Part shown: piece after piece, positions 20,664-29,541 of the stretch
Position numbering within the stretch: position 1 is the stretch's first letter
Layout: each line of letters begins with the position of its first letter
NCBI GenBank assembly: GCA_964475135.1
Contig: CAYYWL010000017.1
Coordinates: 1 to 31,108 of the forward strand
Length of the DNA: 31,108 nt
Direction: 5' to 3'
DNA from: TMED14 sp964475135
Lineage (GTDB): Bacteria > Bacteroidota > Bacteroidia > Flavobacteriales > Schleiferiaceae
Made by a program: the position numbers and the translations under genes
The notes under the pieces: generated by a model
Databases searched by the model: none
What the model was told of the DNA's origin: nothing
The model's input: the letters and a program-made list of their open reading frames with translations, nothing else

Positions 20664-21566
20664 ATGGCGTTGTTCGGATTAAGTAAAACCAAAGAAGCTC
20701 TTTTTGGCGGCATCAGCAAGCTGTTTGGAGGGAAGGCAACGGTTGATTCCGCAACGCTCGATTCCCTCGAAGAAGCCTTGATTTCGGCCGATGTGGGCGT
20801 GGAGACGGCGGTACGCCTGGTAGAGGCTGTCGAGGAACGTGTTGCGCGCGACAAATACGTGAGCGAAGACGACCTCAAGTCACTTATTCGCGCTGAATTG
20901 GCAGATCAATTTGCCGCTTGGGCTGACGTGAAGCCCATTGAGGTTCCTGCGGGACAGCCTCGGGTTGTCCTCGTTGTGGGTGTCAATGGAGTGGGTAAAA
21001 CGACTTCAGTGGGCAAGCTGGCCAAAAAGTTCCGTACTGAGGGTCAAGCTGTGGTGCTCGGTGCCGCAGATACGTTTCGTGCGGCTGCGGTGGATCAGCT
21101 TCGCATTTGGGCCGAGCGCTCAGGTGCAACCTTCATCGAGAAGGGAATGAACACGGACCCCGCTGCCGTAGCCTATGCTGCAGCCGAGGCTGGAGCGCGC
21201 AACGGCGGAGGAGTGGTGCTTGTCGATACTGCAGGTCGCCTTCACAACAAGGTGAACCTCATGAATGAGCTCGGCAAAATTCGGCGCGTCATGGATAAGA
21301 TTGTGCCGGGTGCGCCCCACGAGACGTGGTTGGTGCTTGATGCGTCAACCGGTCAAAATGCAGTTAATCAAGCTGTTGAGTTCTCTAAAGTGACTCCGTT
21401 GACCGGATTGGTACTCACCAAAATGGACGGAACCGCCCGCGGCGGTGTCGTCCTGGCAATTGCAGAGAAGCTTCGCATCCCCGTGCGCTACATCGGGGTG
21501 GGTGAGGGCGTAGATGACCTTCAGAAATTTGATGCTAAGGAGTTTTTGAATGCACTCTTGAGTTAG
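20664..21566 (+). CDS. ftsY: Signal recognition particle receptor FtsY
   Basis: A 300-aa SRP receptor GTPase that delivers ribosome-nascent chains to the SecYEG translocon. It has an N domain (helices 1-90) and a G domain with G-V-N-G-V-G-K-T-T (106-114), D-T-F-R-A-A-A (136-142), D-T-A-G-R (188-192), T-K-M-D-G (252-256) and G-V-G-E (278-281). The long acidic A domain of E. coli FtsY is absent; the N-terminus begins directly M-A-L-F-G-L-S-K-T-K-E-A-L with an amphipathic helix for membrane contact, normal for Bacteroidota. 4 nt before the AMP nucleosidase gene. Confidence 0.97.
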   Translation: MALFGLSKTKEALFGGISKLFGGKATVDSATLDSLEEALISADVGVETAVRLVEAVEERVARDKYVSEDDLKSLIRAELADQFAAWADVKPIEVPAGQPRVVLVVGVNGVGKTTSVGKLAKKFRTEGQAVVLGAADTFRAAAVDQLRIWAERSGATFIEKGMNTDPAAVAYAAAEAGARNGGGVVLVDTAGRLHNKVNLMNELGKIRRVMDKIVPGAPHETWLVLDASTGQNAVNQAVEFSKVTPLTGLVLTKMDGTARGGVVLAIAEKLRIPVRYIGVGEGVDDLQKFDAKEFLNALLS

Positions 21567-21570
21567 CCAG

Positions 21571-22341
21571 ATGAAAACAAAAGAAGAAATCACGGCAAAC
21601 TGGTTGCCCCGCTACACTGGGGTTAAAGCAGAAGAAATGTCCGACTACATTCTTCTCACGAACTTCAATGAATACCTGCACCGATTTGTGGCCATGACCG
21701 GCGGACACATCGTGGATCCGAACCGCAGTATGCCCACAGCCCACGGTCAGGGTATGACAATGATCAATTTCGGCATGGGTAGCCCTAATGCGGCCACAGT
21801 CAGTGACTTGTTGAGCATCGTGCAGCCTACGGCCATTCTTTTTTTGGGCAAGTGCGGCGGCCTCAAACAGCGCACCAAGGTGGGCGACTTCATTGTCCCC
21901 ATCGGAGCCATTCGCGGCGAAGGGGCGTCAGACTCGTACTTCCCGCCTGAGGTGCCGTCGCTACCCGCGTTTATGCTGCAGCGCGCGACCTCGCACATCA
22001 TTCGCAACCGCAACCACGACTACTGGACCGGAACCGTGTACACCACCAACCGTCGCGTGTGGGAACACGACGAGAAGTTCAAAGAGTACCTGCGCATGAC
22101 CCGCGCCATGGCCATTGACATGGAGACGGCTACGTTGTTCTCTGCCGGATTTCACAACAGACTGCACTTGGGCGCGCTCCTGCTCGTATCAGACCAGCCC
22201 ATGACCCCCGAAGGTGTGAAGACCAGCGAGAGCGATGCCAAGGTGTCGAGCGACTTCGTTGGATCACATATTAGTATTGGAATTGAGACCTTAGAAGAGA
22301 TTAAGAATCAAGGTCTTTCAGTTCGTCACCTCAAGTTTTAA
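21571..22341 (+). CDS. amn: AMP nucleosidase (short form)
   Basis: A 256-aa member of the phosphorylase superfamily predicted to hydrolyse AMP to adenine and ribose 5-phosphate. Signatures are I-N-F-G-M-G-S-P-N-A-A-T near 65-76, F-L-G-K-C-G-G-L, G-D-F-I-V-P-I-G-A-I-R-G-E-G and the substrate-binding A-I-D-M-E-T-A-T-L-F, ending with S-D-Q-P-M-T-P-E-G. It corresponds to the catalytic part only. The regulatory N-terminal domain of E. coli Amn (about 480 aa) is missing, as usual in Bacteroidota. Between ftsY and rimO with 4- and 9-nt spacers, so in one transcript. A related nucleoside phosphorylase is the alternative. Confidence 0.88.
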   Translation: MKTKEEITANWLPRYTGVKAEEMSDYILLTNFNEYLHRFVAMTGGHIVDPNRSMPTAHGQGMTMINFGMGSPNAATVSDLLSIVQPTAILFLGKCGGLKQRTKVGDFIVPIGAIRGEGASDSYFPPEVPSLPAFMLQRATSHIIRNRNHDYWTGTVYTTNRRVWEHDEKFKEYLRMTRAMAIDMETATLFSAGFHNRLHLGALLLVSDQPMTPEGVKTSESDAKVSSDFVGSHISIGIETLEEIKNQGLSVRHLKF

Positions 22342-22350
22342 GTTAAGCAC

Positions 22351-23652
22351 ATGCGCACGAAGTCCGCGGCCAAAAACCGCATCAATGTTATTACCCTCGG
22401 CTGTTCGAAAAACGTCTACGACAGCGAAGTTCTCATGGGTCAGCTCAAGGCCGCCGGCAAAGATGTCGTGCACGAAGAAGAGGGCCGAATAGTTGTCATC
22501 AACACCTGCGGATTCATTGAAAACGCCAAAGAGGAGTCGATCAACACCATCCTCGAGGCCGTCGAAGCCAAAGAGGCGGGACTGCTCGACAAGGTCTTTG
22601 TCACCGGATGCCTCAGCGAACGCTACAAGCCAGACTTAGAGCGCGAGATTCCGAACGTTGATCAGTACTTCGGAACTCGCGACTTGCCCCTACTGCTCAA
22701 GGCGCTTGGAGCTGACTACAAAAAGGAATTGGTCGGAGAGCGACTGACGACAACGCCCCAGCACTTCGCCTACCTCAAGATTTCAGAAGGTTGCGACCGT
22801 CCGTGCTCGTTTTGTGCGATTCCGCTCATGCGCGGCAAGCACCGTTCGACGCCCATTGAAGACCTTGTGACCGAGGCCCAAAAGCTGGCCGCCAAGGGAG
22901 TGGTGGAGCTGATTTTGATCGCTCAAGACCTAACCTACTACGGCCTCGACATCTACGGGGAGCGCCGCCTAGCCGAGCTTGTGACGGCCCTCAGTTCTGT
23001 GGACGGAATCCAGTGGATTCGCCTGCATTACCTCTTTCCGACCGGATTCCCCGAGGACGTGCTCGACGTGATTCGCGAGAATCCGAAGGTTTGCCGCTAC
23101 ATCGATATTCCGCTGCAGCACATCGCTGACAACGTGCTCAAAAGCATGCGGCGCGGAACCACGCACGCCAAAACCGATAAGCTGCTAGCGGCCATGCGCG
23201 AAAAAGTCCCCGGAATCGCCATTCGCACGACCCTCATCGTGGGCTACCCGGGCGAAACCGAGGCCGACTTCGACGAACTCCTCGACTGGGTGCGCACCCA
23301 GCGCTTTGAGCGCCTTGGCGTCTTCACCTACAGCCACGAAGAAAATACCCACGCCTTCAGTCTTGAAGATGACGTTCCGGCCGAAGTCAAAATGGCCCGC
23401 CTGCAAGCCGTCATGGAGGTGCAGCGCGAAATCTCGCTCGAGCGCAACGAGGCGCTGATCGGCCAAACCTTGACGGTCATCATTGACCGCGCCGAGGGCG
23501 ACGCCTACATTGGTCGCACCGAATTCGATTCTCCCGATGTCGACAACGAGGTCCGCATTGAGGCTCCCGGCCTGCACCTCAAGCGCGGAACCTTCGTGAG
23601 TGCAAAGATTGTGGGAGCCACGGAATACGACCTCGAGGCGGAACTGCTTTGA
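22351..23652 (+). CDS. rimO: Ribosomal protein S12 methylthiotransferase RimO
   Basis: A 433-aa radical-SAM methylthiotransferase that modifies an Asp of ribosomal protein S12. The N-terminal UPF0004 domain has cluster cysteines C18 (T-L-G-C-S-K-N), C53 (N-T-C-G-F-I) and C87 (T-G-C-L-S-E-R-Y). The radical-SAM motif C-D-R-P-C-S-F-C is at C148/C152/C155. The C-terminal TRAM domain (T-L-T-V-I-I-D...G-R-T-E-F-D-S-P-D-V-D) is complete. The S-K-N and Y-D-S-E start and the L-S-E-R-Y motif identify RimO over MiaB. Last gene of the cinA/rpmB/ftsY block. A 14-bp palindrome (AGCAGCTAGCTGCT, 23662-23675) lies just after the stop. Confidence 0.96.
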   Translation: MRTKSAAKNRINVITLGCSKNVYDSEVLMGQLKAAGKDVVHEEEGRIVVINTCGFIENAKEESINTILEAVEAKEAGLLDKVFVTGCLSERYKPDLEREIPNVDQYFGTRDLPLLLKALGADYKKELVGERLTTTPQHFAYLKISEGCDRPCSFCAIPLMRGKHRSTPIEDLVTEAQKLAAKGVVELILIAQDLTYYGLDIYGERRLAELVTALSSVDGIQWIRLHYLFPTGFPEDVLDVIRENPKVCRYIDIPLQHIADNVLKSMRRGTTHAKTDKLLAAMREKVPGIAIRTTLIVGYPGETEADFDELLDWVRTQRFERLGVFTYSHEENTHAFSLEDDVPAEVKMARLQAVMEVQREISLERNEALIGQTLTVIIDRAEGDAYIGRTEFDSPDVDNEVRIEAPGLHLKRGTFVSAKIVGATEYDLEAELL

Positions 23653-23707
23653 CGAGCTACTAGCAGCTAGCTGCTGGATGTTCATTGTGGATAAATTCCG
23701 CGAGCCG

Positions 23708-23741
23708 TTTGCACGCGGCTTTGGGCGGTGGTTTACCTTTA
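23708..23741 (+). promoter_or_regulatory. Possible dnaE promoter
   Basis: TTTG (23708-23711) and TACCTTTA (23734-23741) resemble the Bacteroidota -33/-7 pair, with a slightly long 22-nt spacer and one -7 mismatch. The leader would be only a few nt before the ATG at 23752. Confidence 0.3.
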
Positions 23742-23751
23742 GGATTCGACC

Positions 23752-26700
23752 ATGTACCTCGTATTTGACACTGAAACCACCGGATTACCAAGGGATTGGA
23801 ATGCGCCGCTGAGCGACGTAGACAATTGGCCCCGAGTGGTTCAGGTGGCGTGGCAGCTTCACGGTTTAGATGGGGCACTTCTGGAGGCCAAGGATTTCTT
23901 GATTCAACCGAACGGATTCAATATTCCGTTTGGGGCAGAAGACATTCACGGAATCAGTACCGAGCTGGCTCGCCAAGACGGTGTTGCGGTTTCTGAGGCG
24001 CTTGCAGCCTTTCAGTCGGCGCTCGACCGGACGCAGTTTATGGTGGGGCACAACCTCAAGTTTGACTTGAATGTGCTCGGAGCCGAGTACCTACGGCTCG
24101 GCTGGGATGAATCCTGGATTCAAAAGCCCGTCTTGGATACGATGACGCCGCAGACTGCGGCATTGGTGGGGATTCCGGGGCGAAGCGGATTCAAACCCGC
24201 GAAACTCGGAGAACTGCACGCCAAGCTCTTTAGTCAAGAGTTTGCCGAGGCACACAATGCCACAGCTGACGTTGAGGCCACCGCACGCTGCTTTTGGGAA
24301 CTGGTGCGGAATCGCCACTGGCAGCCAAGTCAGATCGGCCTACAACCTGGGCAGCTCGAAGACTATATCGCGGCCAACCCGCAGATGGTTTCGCCCGTGG
24401 GGCTTTCGCACCGCAACCTCAAAGCGGCCAGCGCGGCGCTCAAGGCGAAGGCTGCGGAACCAGTTCCGCCCCTGGCCTCGGCAGTTTCGGCGGAAACGAC
24501 CGGCACACCGTTTTTTCACCTGCACGTGCACAGCCAGTTCAGCGTACTGCAGGCGACGACCAAGGTTCCGGAACTGATTAAGCGCGTCACGGCCGACGGA
24601 CAGCCCGCTGTGGCCCTGACCGACCTCGGCAACATGATGGGCGCCTTTCAGTTTGTGCAAGGGGTCCAGACCTACAATAAGAACCGCCCCGAGGGCAGTC
24701 CTGAGCTCAAGGCCATCATGGGCATGGACGCGTTTGTGTGCCGCAACCATACGGACCGCAGCCAGAAGGACGACGGATACCAGATTCCGCTGCTGGCCAA
24801 GAACAAAACCGGCTACCACAACCTGGCCAAGCTGAGTTCCATCGCCTACATCAGTGGATTTTACTACGTTCCGCGCATCGACCGCGACCTGCTGCTCGCC
24901 CACAAAGAGGGGGTAATGGTCACAACCGGCGGAATGATGGGGGAAGTGCCCCAGCTCATTTTGAATGTGGGCGAAAAGCAAGCCGAAGAGTCATTTTTGT
25001 GGTGGAAAGAGCAGTTTGGCGCTGATTTTTACGCCGAAATCAACCGCCACGGCTTGCCTGAAGAGGACGCCATTAACGAGGTGCTGCGTCGCTTCTGCGC
25101 CCGACACGGGGTTAAGGCGGTAGCCGCCAACAACTCGTTCTACCTGGACGAGGCGCAGGCCGAGGCCCACGACATTCTGCTGTGTGTCAAGGAATCCGAG
25201 AAGAAGTCAACCCCAATTGGGCGCGGAAGGGGATTCCGCTACGGGTTCCCGAACAGCAAGTTCTACCTCACCACGCAAGCTGAAATGCGCCAACGCTTCA
25301 TAGACTGGCCGGAGGCGCTTGAGAACTTAGGTGAAATCCTTGAGAAGGTTGAGAACTTCGGCCTTGCGCGCGACGTGCTTTTGCCGGCGTTTGAGATTCC
25401 GCAGGAATTCGTGCACCCCGACGACGCCACCGATGGCGGTAAGCGCGGTGAGAACGCGTATCTGCGGCACCTTACGTACGTCGGAGCCAAAAAGCGCTGG
25501 GGTGATCCGGTTCCGGTCCAGATTGCCGAACGCCTGGACTTTGAACTCGAAACCATCGAACGCACCGGCTACCCGGGCTACTTCTTGATTGTTCAGGACT
25601 TTTGCCAGGCGGCGCGCGACATGGGGGTTAGTGTGGGGCCGGGCCGCGGATCGGCCGCAGGTTCAGCGGTAGCCTATGCTACCGGGATTACGAACGTTGA
25701 CCCCATAACGTACGACCTTCTGTTCGAACGTTTTTTGAATCCGGACCGAGTCAGCTTGCCTGATATTGATATTGACTTCGACGACCGGGGTCGCGACAAG
25801 GTGATTCAGTACGTCATTGATAAGTACGGATCCAACCAGGTGGCGCAGATTATCACCTACGGATCGATGGCGGCGAAGTCGGCCATCAAGGATGCGGGGC
25901 GGGCTCTGGACCTACCGTTTGACGAGGCGGACCGGTTGACCAAATCAGTGCCCGACAACTCGAGCTTGCCAGTAATCCTCGATTCGGACGATGCGGCGAT
26001 CCGCGAAAAGTTCCGAAACGAAGACTACGATAAGGCGGTGGCCCTGCGCGAAATGGCCAAGGGCAACGACCTCAAGGCAGCGACGCTGCAGCAGGCCAAA
26101 GTGCTCGAGGGATCGCTGCGCAACACGGGTATTCACGCCTGTGGGGTTATTATCACGCCGAGCGACATCCGCGAGCTGATTCCCGTCGCCACGGCCAAAG
26201 ACAGCACGATGTGGACGACCCAGTTCGACAACGCGGTGGTCGAATCGGCGGGCCTGCTCAAGATGGACTTCTTGGGCCTTAAAACGCTCACGCTGATCAA
26301 GGACAGCTTGGAACTCGTGCGTAAGCGTCACGGCGTTGAGATTGACATTGAGGCGATTCCGCTCGACGACACGGCCACCTACGAGCTCTTTCAACGCGGA
26401 GACACCGTCGGCATCTTTCAGTACGAATCGCCGGGGATGCAAAAGCACCTCAAGGACCTCAAGCCCACGGTGTTCGGCGACCTGATCGCGATGAACGCGC
26501 TCTACCGTCCGGGTCCGCTCGAATACATTCCCAGCTTTATTAGGCGCAAGCACGGCATAGAGCCGATTTCGTACGACCTGGCCGACATGGAGGAGTACCT
26601 CAGCGAGACCTACGGCATTACGGTGTACCAGGAGCAGGTGATGCTGCTGTCGCAAAAGCTTGCCGGCTTTACCAAGGGCCAGGCCGACATGCTCCGCAAG

Positions 26701-28101
26701 GCGATGGGTAAGAAGATCAAGGCGGTCCTCGACCAGATGAAGCCCCAGTTTGTGCTGGGCGGAATTGAACGCGGCCACGCCGAGCCCATTCTTGAGAAGG
26801 TCTGGAAGGACTGGGAGGCCTTTGCCTCGTACGCCTTCAACAAGTCGCACTCGACCTGCTACGCCTGGATTGCCTACCAAACGGCCTACCTGAAGGCGCA
26901 CTATCCCGCCGAGTACATGGCGGCCGTACTCTCCAACAACATGAACGACATCAAGCAGGTGACGTTCTTCATGGAGGAGTGCCGGCGCATGAAGCTCCCG
27001 GTGCTGGGGCCCGAAATCAACGAGTCCGAGGGGTCGTTCACGGTTAACCGCGAGGGCGCCATTCGATTCGGCTTGCTCGGCATGAAGGGGGTGGGCGCGG
27101 CGGCCGTCGACTTTTTGCTTCAGGATCGCGCCGCCAACGGCCCCTATACGAGCGTATTTGACGCCGCCCGACGCCTCGACCTGCGTGTGGTCAACAAAGG
27201 AACCTGGGAGTCGCTCGCGCTGGGAGGGGCGTTTGACCGCTTCGAGGGCGTGCACCGCGCGATGTTTTTTGCCGAAGAGTCTGACGGTCGGCCGTTCGTG
27301 GAACGCCTGCGCCGCTACGGCCAGGCCTACCAGGACCAGCTGAATTCCGCCCAAGTCAGCTTGTTTGGCGAAGACAGCGGAGTGGATACGCCTGAGCCGG
27401 CGCTCCCGCAGGTGCCGACGTGGAATAACCTCGAGCTGCTCAAGCGCGAGAAGGAGGTGATCGGCATCTACGTGAGCGCGCACCCGCTCGACGCCTACCG
27501 CTACGAGCTGCGCACCTTTCGCAAGCAGTCCGTGGCCGAATTGGGCAACCTCGACGACTTTGTGCAGGGCCGAGGTTCGCGCGACTTCATTGTTGCGGGA
27601 ATCATTACCAACGCCCAAGTCCGCATGACCCGCACGGGCCGCGAAATGGGAAGCTTCGTGCTTGAAGACGAGGACGGTGCCAACGAATTTGTGCTCTTTG
27701 GCCAGCAGTTTTTGGACCAGCGAAGCTTCTTTGTCAACGACCTCATGGTGCTCGTGCGCGGACGCGTGCAGCGCCCCGCCTGGGCCCGCGACGACAGCCA
27801 GGCACGTTTGGTGGCCGACATTACCAAGATTCAGCTGCTGAGCGAGCTCTTTGACCGCGAGGCCAAAGGACTGACGCTGTTTGCAGCGGTTCAGGACATT
27901 ACCCCGAGTTCGTTCGGCGAGCTGGCCCAAATTTTGCGCGCCCATCCTGGGAAGCAGCGCATCCAGTTCCACATTGGTGACCCGGCGAGCCAAACCCAGC
28001 TCCGCATGCCGAGCCGCGGGCCGGGGGTTCAGGTGTCGCGCGAACTACTGACCGAATTGGACCGACTTAACCACTTTCATGCCGCAGTACGCCTTGATTA
28101 A
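23752..28101 (+). CDS. dnaE: DNA polymerase III alpha subunit with fused N-terminal 3'-5' exonuclease
   Basis: A 1449-aa replicative polymerase. Residues 1-190 are a DnaQ-like DEDDh exonuclease: F-D-T-E-T-T-G (D6, E8), G-H-N-L-K-F-D (D105) and H-N-A-T-A-D-V-E-A-T-A (H168, D173). A linker is followed by the PHP domain (F-H-L-H-V-H-S-Q-F-S, H256-H260), then the C-family polymerase core with G-P-G-R-G-S-A-A-G-S, the catalytic P-D-I-D-I-D-F (670-676) and L-K-M-D-F-L-G-L (D839). Next come the HhH and finally an OB fold (V-A-G-I-I-T-N-A-Q-V-R-M-T-R-T-G). E. coli DnaE is about 1160 aa; the extra length is the proofreading domain, a known arrangement in Bacteroidota. The stop overlaps the YwqK-like gene by 23 nt. 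Confidence 0.96.
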   Translation: MYLVFDTETTGLPRDWNAPLSDVDNWPRVVQVAWQLHGLDGALLEAKDFLIQPNGFNIPFGAEDIHGISTELARQDGVAVSEALAAFQSALDRTQFMVGHNLKFDLNVLGAEYLRLGWDESWIQKPVLDTMTPQTAALVGIPGRSGFKPAKLGELHAKLFSQEFAEAHNATADVEATARCFWELVRNRHWQPSQIGLQPGQLEDYIAANPQMVSPVGLSHRNLKAASAALKAKAAEPVPPLASAVSAETTGTPFFHLHVHSQFSVLQATTKVPELIKRVTADGQPAVALTDLGNMMGAFQFVQGVQTYNKNRPEGSPELKAIMGMDAFVCRNHTDRSQKDDGYQIPLLAKNKTGYHNLAKLSSIAYISGFYYVPRIDRDLLLAHKEGVMVTTGGMMGEVPQLILNVGEKQAEESFLWWKEQFGADFYAEINRHGLPEEDAINEVLRRFCARHGVKAVAANNSFYLDEAQAEAHDILLCVKESEKKSTPIGRGRGFRYGFPNSKFYLTTQAEMRQRFIDWPEALENLGEILEKVENFGLARDVLLPAFEIPQEFVHPDDATDGGKRGENAYLRHLTYVGAKKRWGDPVPVQIAERLDFELETIERTGYPGYFLIVQDFCQAARDMGVSVGPGRGSAAGSAVAYATGITNVDPITYDLLFERFLNPDRVSLPDIDIDFDDRGRDKVIQYVIDKYGSNQVAQIITYGSMAAKSAIKDAGRALDLPFDEADRLTKSVPDNSSLPVILDSDDAAIREKFRNEDYDKAVALREMAKGNDLKAATLQQAKVLEGSLRNTGIHACGVIITPSDIRELIPVATAKDSTMWTTQFDNAVVESAGLLKMDFLGLKTLTLIKDSLELVRKRHGVEIDIEAIPLDDTATYELFQRGDTVGIFQYESPGMQKHLKDLKPTVFGDLIAMNALYRPGPLEYIPSFIRRKHGIEPISYDLADMEEYLSETYGITVYQEQVMLLSQKLAGFTKGQADMLRKAMGKKIKAVLDQMKPQFVLGGIERGHAEPILEKVWKDWEAFASYAFNKSHSTCYAWIAYQTAYLKAHYPAEYMAAVLSNNMNDIKQVTFFMEECRRMKLPVLGPEINESEGSFTVNREGAIRFGLLGMKGVGAAAVDFLLQDRAANGPYTSVFDAARRLDLRVVNKGTWESLALGGAFDRFEGVHRAMFFAEESDGRPFVERLRRYGQAYQDQLNSAQVSLFGEDSGVDTPEPALPQVPTWNNLELLKREKEVIGIYVSAHPLDAYRYELRTFRKQSVAELGNLDDFVQGRGSRDFIVAGIITNAQVRMTRTGREMGSFVLEDEDGANEFVLFGQQFLDQRSFFVNDLMVLVRGRVQRPAWARDDSQARLVADITKIQLLSELFDREAKGLTLFAAVQDITPSSFGELAQILRAHPGKQRIQFHIGDPASQTQLRMPSRGPGVQVSRELLTELDRLNHFHAAVRLD

Positions 28102-28780
28102 GATAAACCACCTCGTGCTCAGTGCGCTCCTGCTGGTCGCATCAAGCCTTTTCGCCCAAAACGCCCTTGACGCGCAAGGCCGCCGCACAGGCCCTTGGTC
28201 GGCCAAGTACCCCAACGGCCAAACGCGCTACGAGGGACAGTTTGATGCGGGGGTTCCCGTGGGGCGGTTTACCTACTACCACGACAACGGCTTTCGCAGT
28301 GCCCAAATGGACTACCGGGGCCGTTCGGGAGTCTGCTTGAGCGAGCAGTTCGACGAAAAGGGCAAGCTGATGGCGCGCGGTCGCTACGGGGCGGACCGCG
28401 AGCGCGACAGCATCTGGGTTACCTACGCGTTTGACGGGACGAAGCTCGAGGAGGCGCCCTATGATGCGGGCAAACTGCACGGTGCCTACACGATGTACTA
28501 CCCGAACGGCAAGGTGATGGAGCGCGGAACCTACGAATCTGGCGTGAAAGTCGGAACCTGGACGCGCTTTCGCGAAACGGGCGCCAAAGAACGCGTGTCC
28601 AACTTTGCCGCTGGCCTTCTTCAGGGTACGTGGACCGAGTACGACGAAGACAACCGCGTTTCGGTAGTCGGGACCTACCTCAACGACCTGCGCCACGGCA
28701 AGTGGACCTATTTTGAGCGCGGTACGGCAGTGCGCACCGAAATGTACCGGCGCGGAATCCTCGAAAAGCCCGGCACGTAA
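28079..28780 (+). CDS. Exported YwqK/MORN-like repeat protein
   Basis: A 233-aa protein with a signal peptide (residues about 8-26, I-N-H-L-V-L-S-A-L-L-L-V-A-S-S-L-F-A). It then has seven or so tandem 22-25-residue units of the YwqK/PF07661 type, each with a G-x-W or G-x-x-x-x-Y-Y-x-N-G core (R-R-T-G-P-W-S-A-K-Y-P-N-G-Q; V-G-R-F-T-Y-Y-H-D-N-G; H-G-A-Y-T-M-Y-Y-P-N-G; Q-G-T-W-T-E-Y-D; H-G-K-W-T-Y-F). These form a beta-meander; databases call the family an antitoxin, but export to the envelope makes that label doubtful. The ATG at 28079 overlaps dnaE by 23 nt; no later ATG keeps the signal. The stop TAA shares an A with the mnmA ATG. Confidence 0.8.
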   Translation: MPQYALIKINHLVLSALLLVASSLFAQNALDAQGRRTGPWSAKYPNGQTRYEGQFDAGVPVGRFTYYHDNGFRSAQMDYRGRSGVCLSEQFDEKGKLMARGRYGADRERDSIWVTYAFDGTKLEEAPYDAGKLHGAYTMYYPNGKVMERGTYESGVKVGTWTRFRETGAKERVSNFAAGLLQGTWTEYDEDNRVSVVGTYLNDLRHGKWTYFERGTAVRTEMYRRGILEKPGT

Positions 28781-29441
28781 TGGCTCGGGTGGTCGTCGGC
28801 CTTTCGGGAGGCGTGGATTCATCAGTGACAGCGCTGCTCATGCAGCAGGCGGGCCACGAGGTCATCGGCATTTTTATGCGCAACTGGAACGACGCCTCGC
28901 CAACCCTCGAAGACGAATGCCCTTGGATTGAGGACTCGAACGACGCGCTGCTCGTTGCAGAGAAGCTGGGGATTCCGTTCCAAGTTCTTGATTTGTCGGT
29001 GCAGTACAAGCAGCGCATCGTCGACTATATGTTCGCCGAGTACGAGGCCGGACGCACGCCGAATCCCGACGTGCTGTGCAACCGCGAAATCAAGTTTGAC
29101 CTTTTTTTGGACGCTGCGCGTTCGCTCGGAGCCGACTTCGTCGCCACGGGTCACTACGCCCGTGTGGACCAAACTGCCGACGGCGTGTACCACCTTCGTG
29201 CTGGCCTTGATTCCGGCAAGGACCAGTCCTATTTTTTGTGCCAACTGAGCCAGGAACAGCTTTCGCGCGCACTTTTTCCCATCGGAGGCCTGCAAAAATC
29301 CGAAGTCCGCCGCCTCGCCACCGAGGCTGGACTCGTAACCGCTGCCAAGCGGGATTCCCAAGGTCTGTGCTTTATTGGCCACGTGCGCCTTCCTGACTTT
29401 TTGCAGCAGCAGCTCAAGCCCAAGCAGGGCGACATCGTTGA
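28780..29441 (+). CDS. mnmA: tRNA-specific 2-thiouridylase MnmA, N-terminal part
   Basis: The first 220 residues of MnmA (about 360 in full), cut by the N block. It thiolates U34 of Lys, Glu and Gln tRNAs. The PP-loop S-G-G-V-D-S-S (9-15), M-R-N-W (33-36), the catalytic cysteine in N-P-D-V-L-C-N-R-E-I-K-F (C100), D-Q-S-Y-F-L and the second catalytic cysteine in D-S-Q-G-L-C-F-I-G (C197) are all present. The C-terminal beta domain is lost in the gap. The ATG overlaps the previous stop (TAATG). The apparent continuous frame through the gap into a protease is an artefact. Confidence 0.95.
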
Positions 29442-29541
29442 NNNNNNNNNNNNNNNNNNNNNNNNNNNNNNNNNNNNNNNNNNNNNNNNNNNNNNNNNNN
29501 NNNNNNNNNNNNNNNNNNNNNNNNNNNNNNNNNNNNNNNNN
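29442..29541. other. Assembly gap (100 N)
   Basis: A fixed 100-N placeholder. The missing mnmA C-terminus (about 140 codons) plus the start of the protease gene need well over 100 bp, so the true gap is larger. Confidence 0.99.

Noticed and set aside
23662..23675. AGCAGCTAGCTGCT palindrome after rimO as a terminator
   Set aside because: No T tract follows on either strand. It fits better with the degenerate intergenic words.
25945..27993. 682-aa open frame on the minus strand antisense to dnaE
   Set aside because: Lies fully within a well-supported dnaE, has no recognisable domain or signal, and is rich in His, Arg, Val and Leu as expected from reading high-GC codons backwards.
28079..28780. 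Reading the YwqK-repeat protein as the antitoxin of a TA system
   Set aside because: It carries a signal peptide and sits between dnaE and mnmA with no toxin candidate. The family label alone is not evidence.
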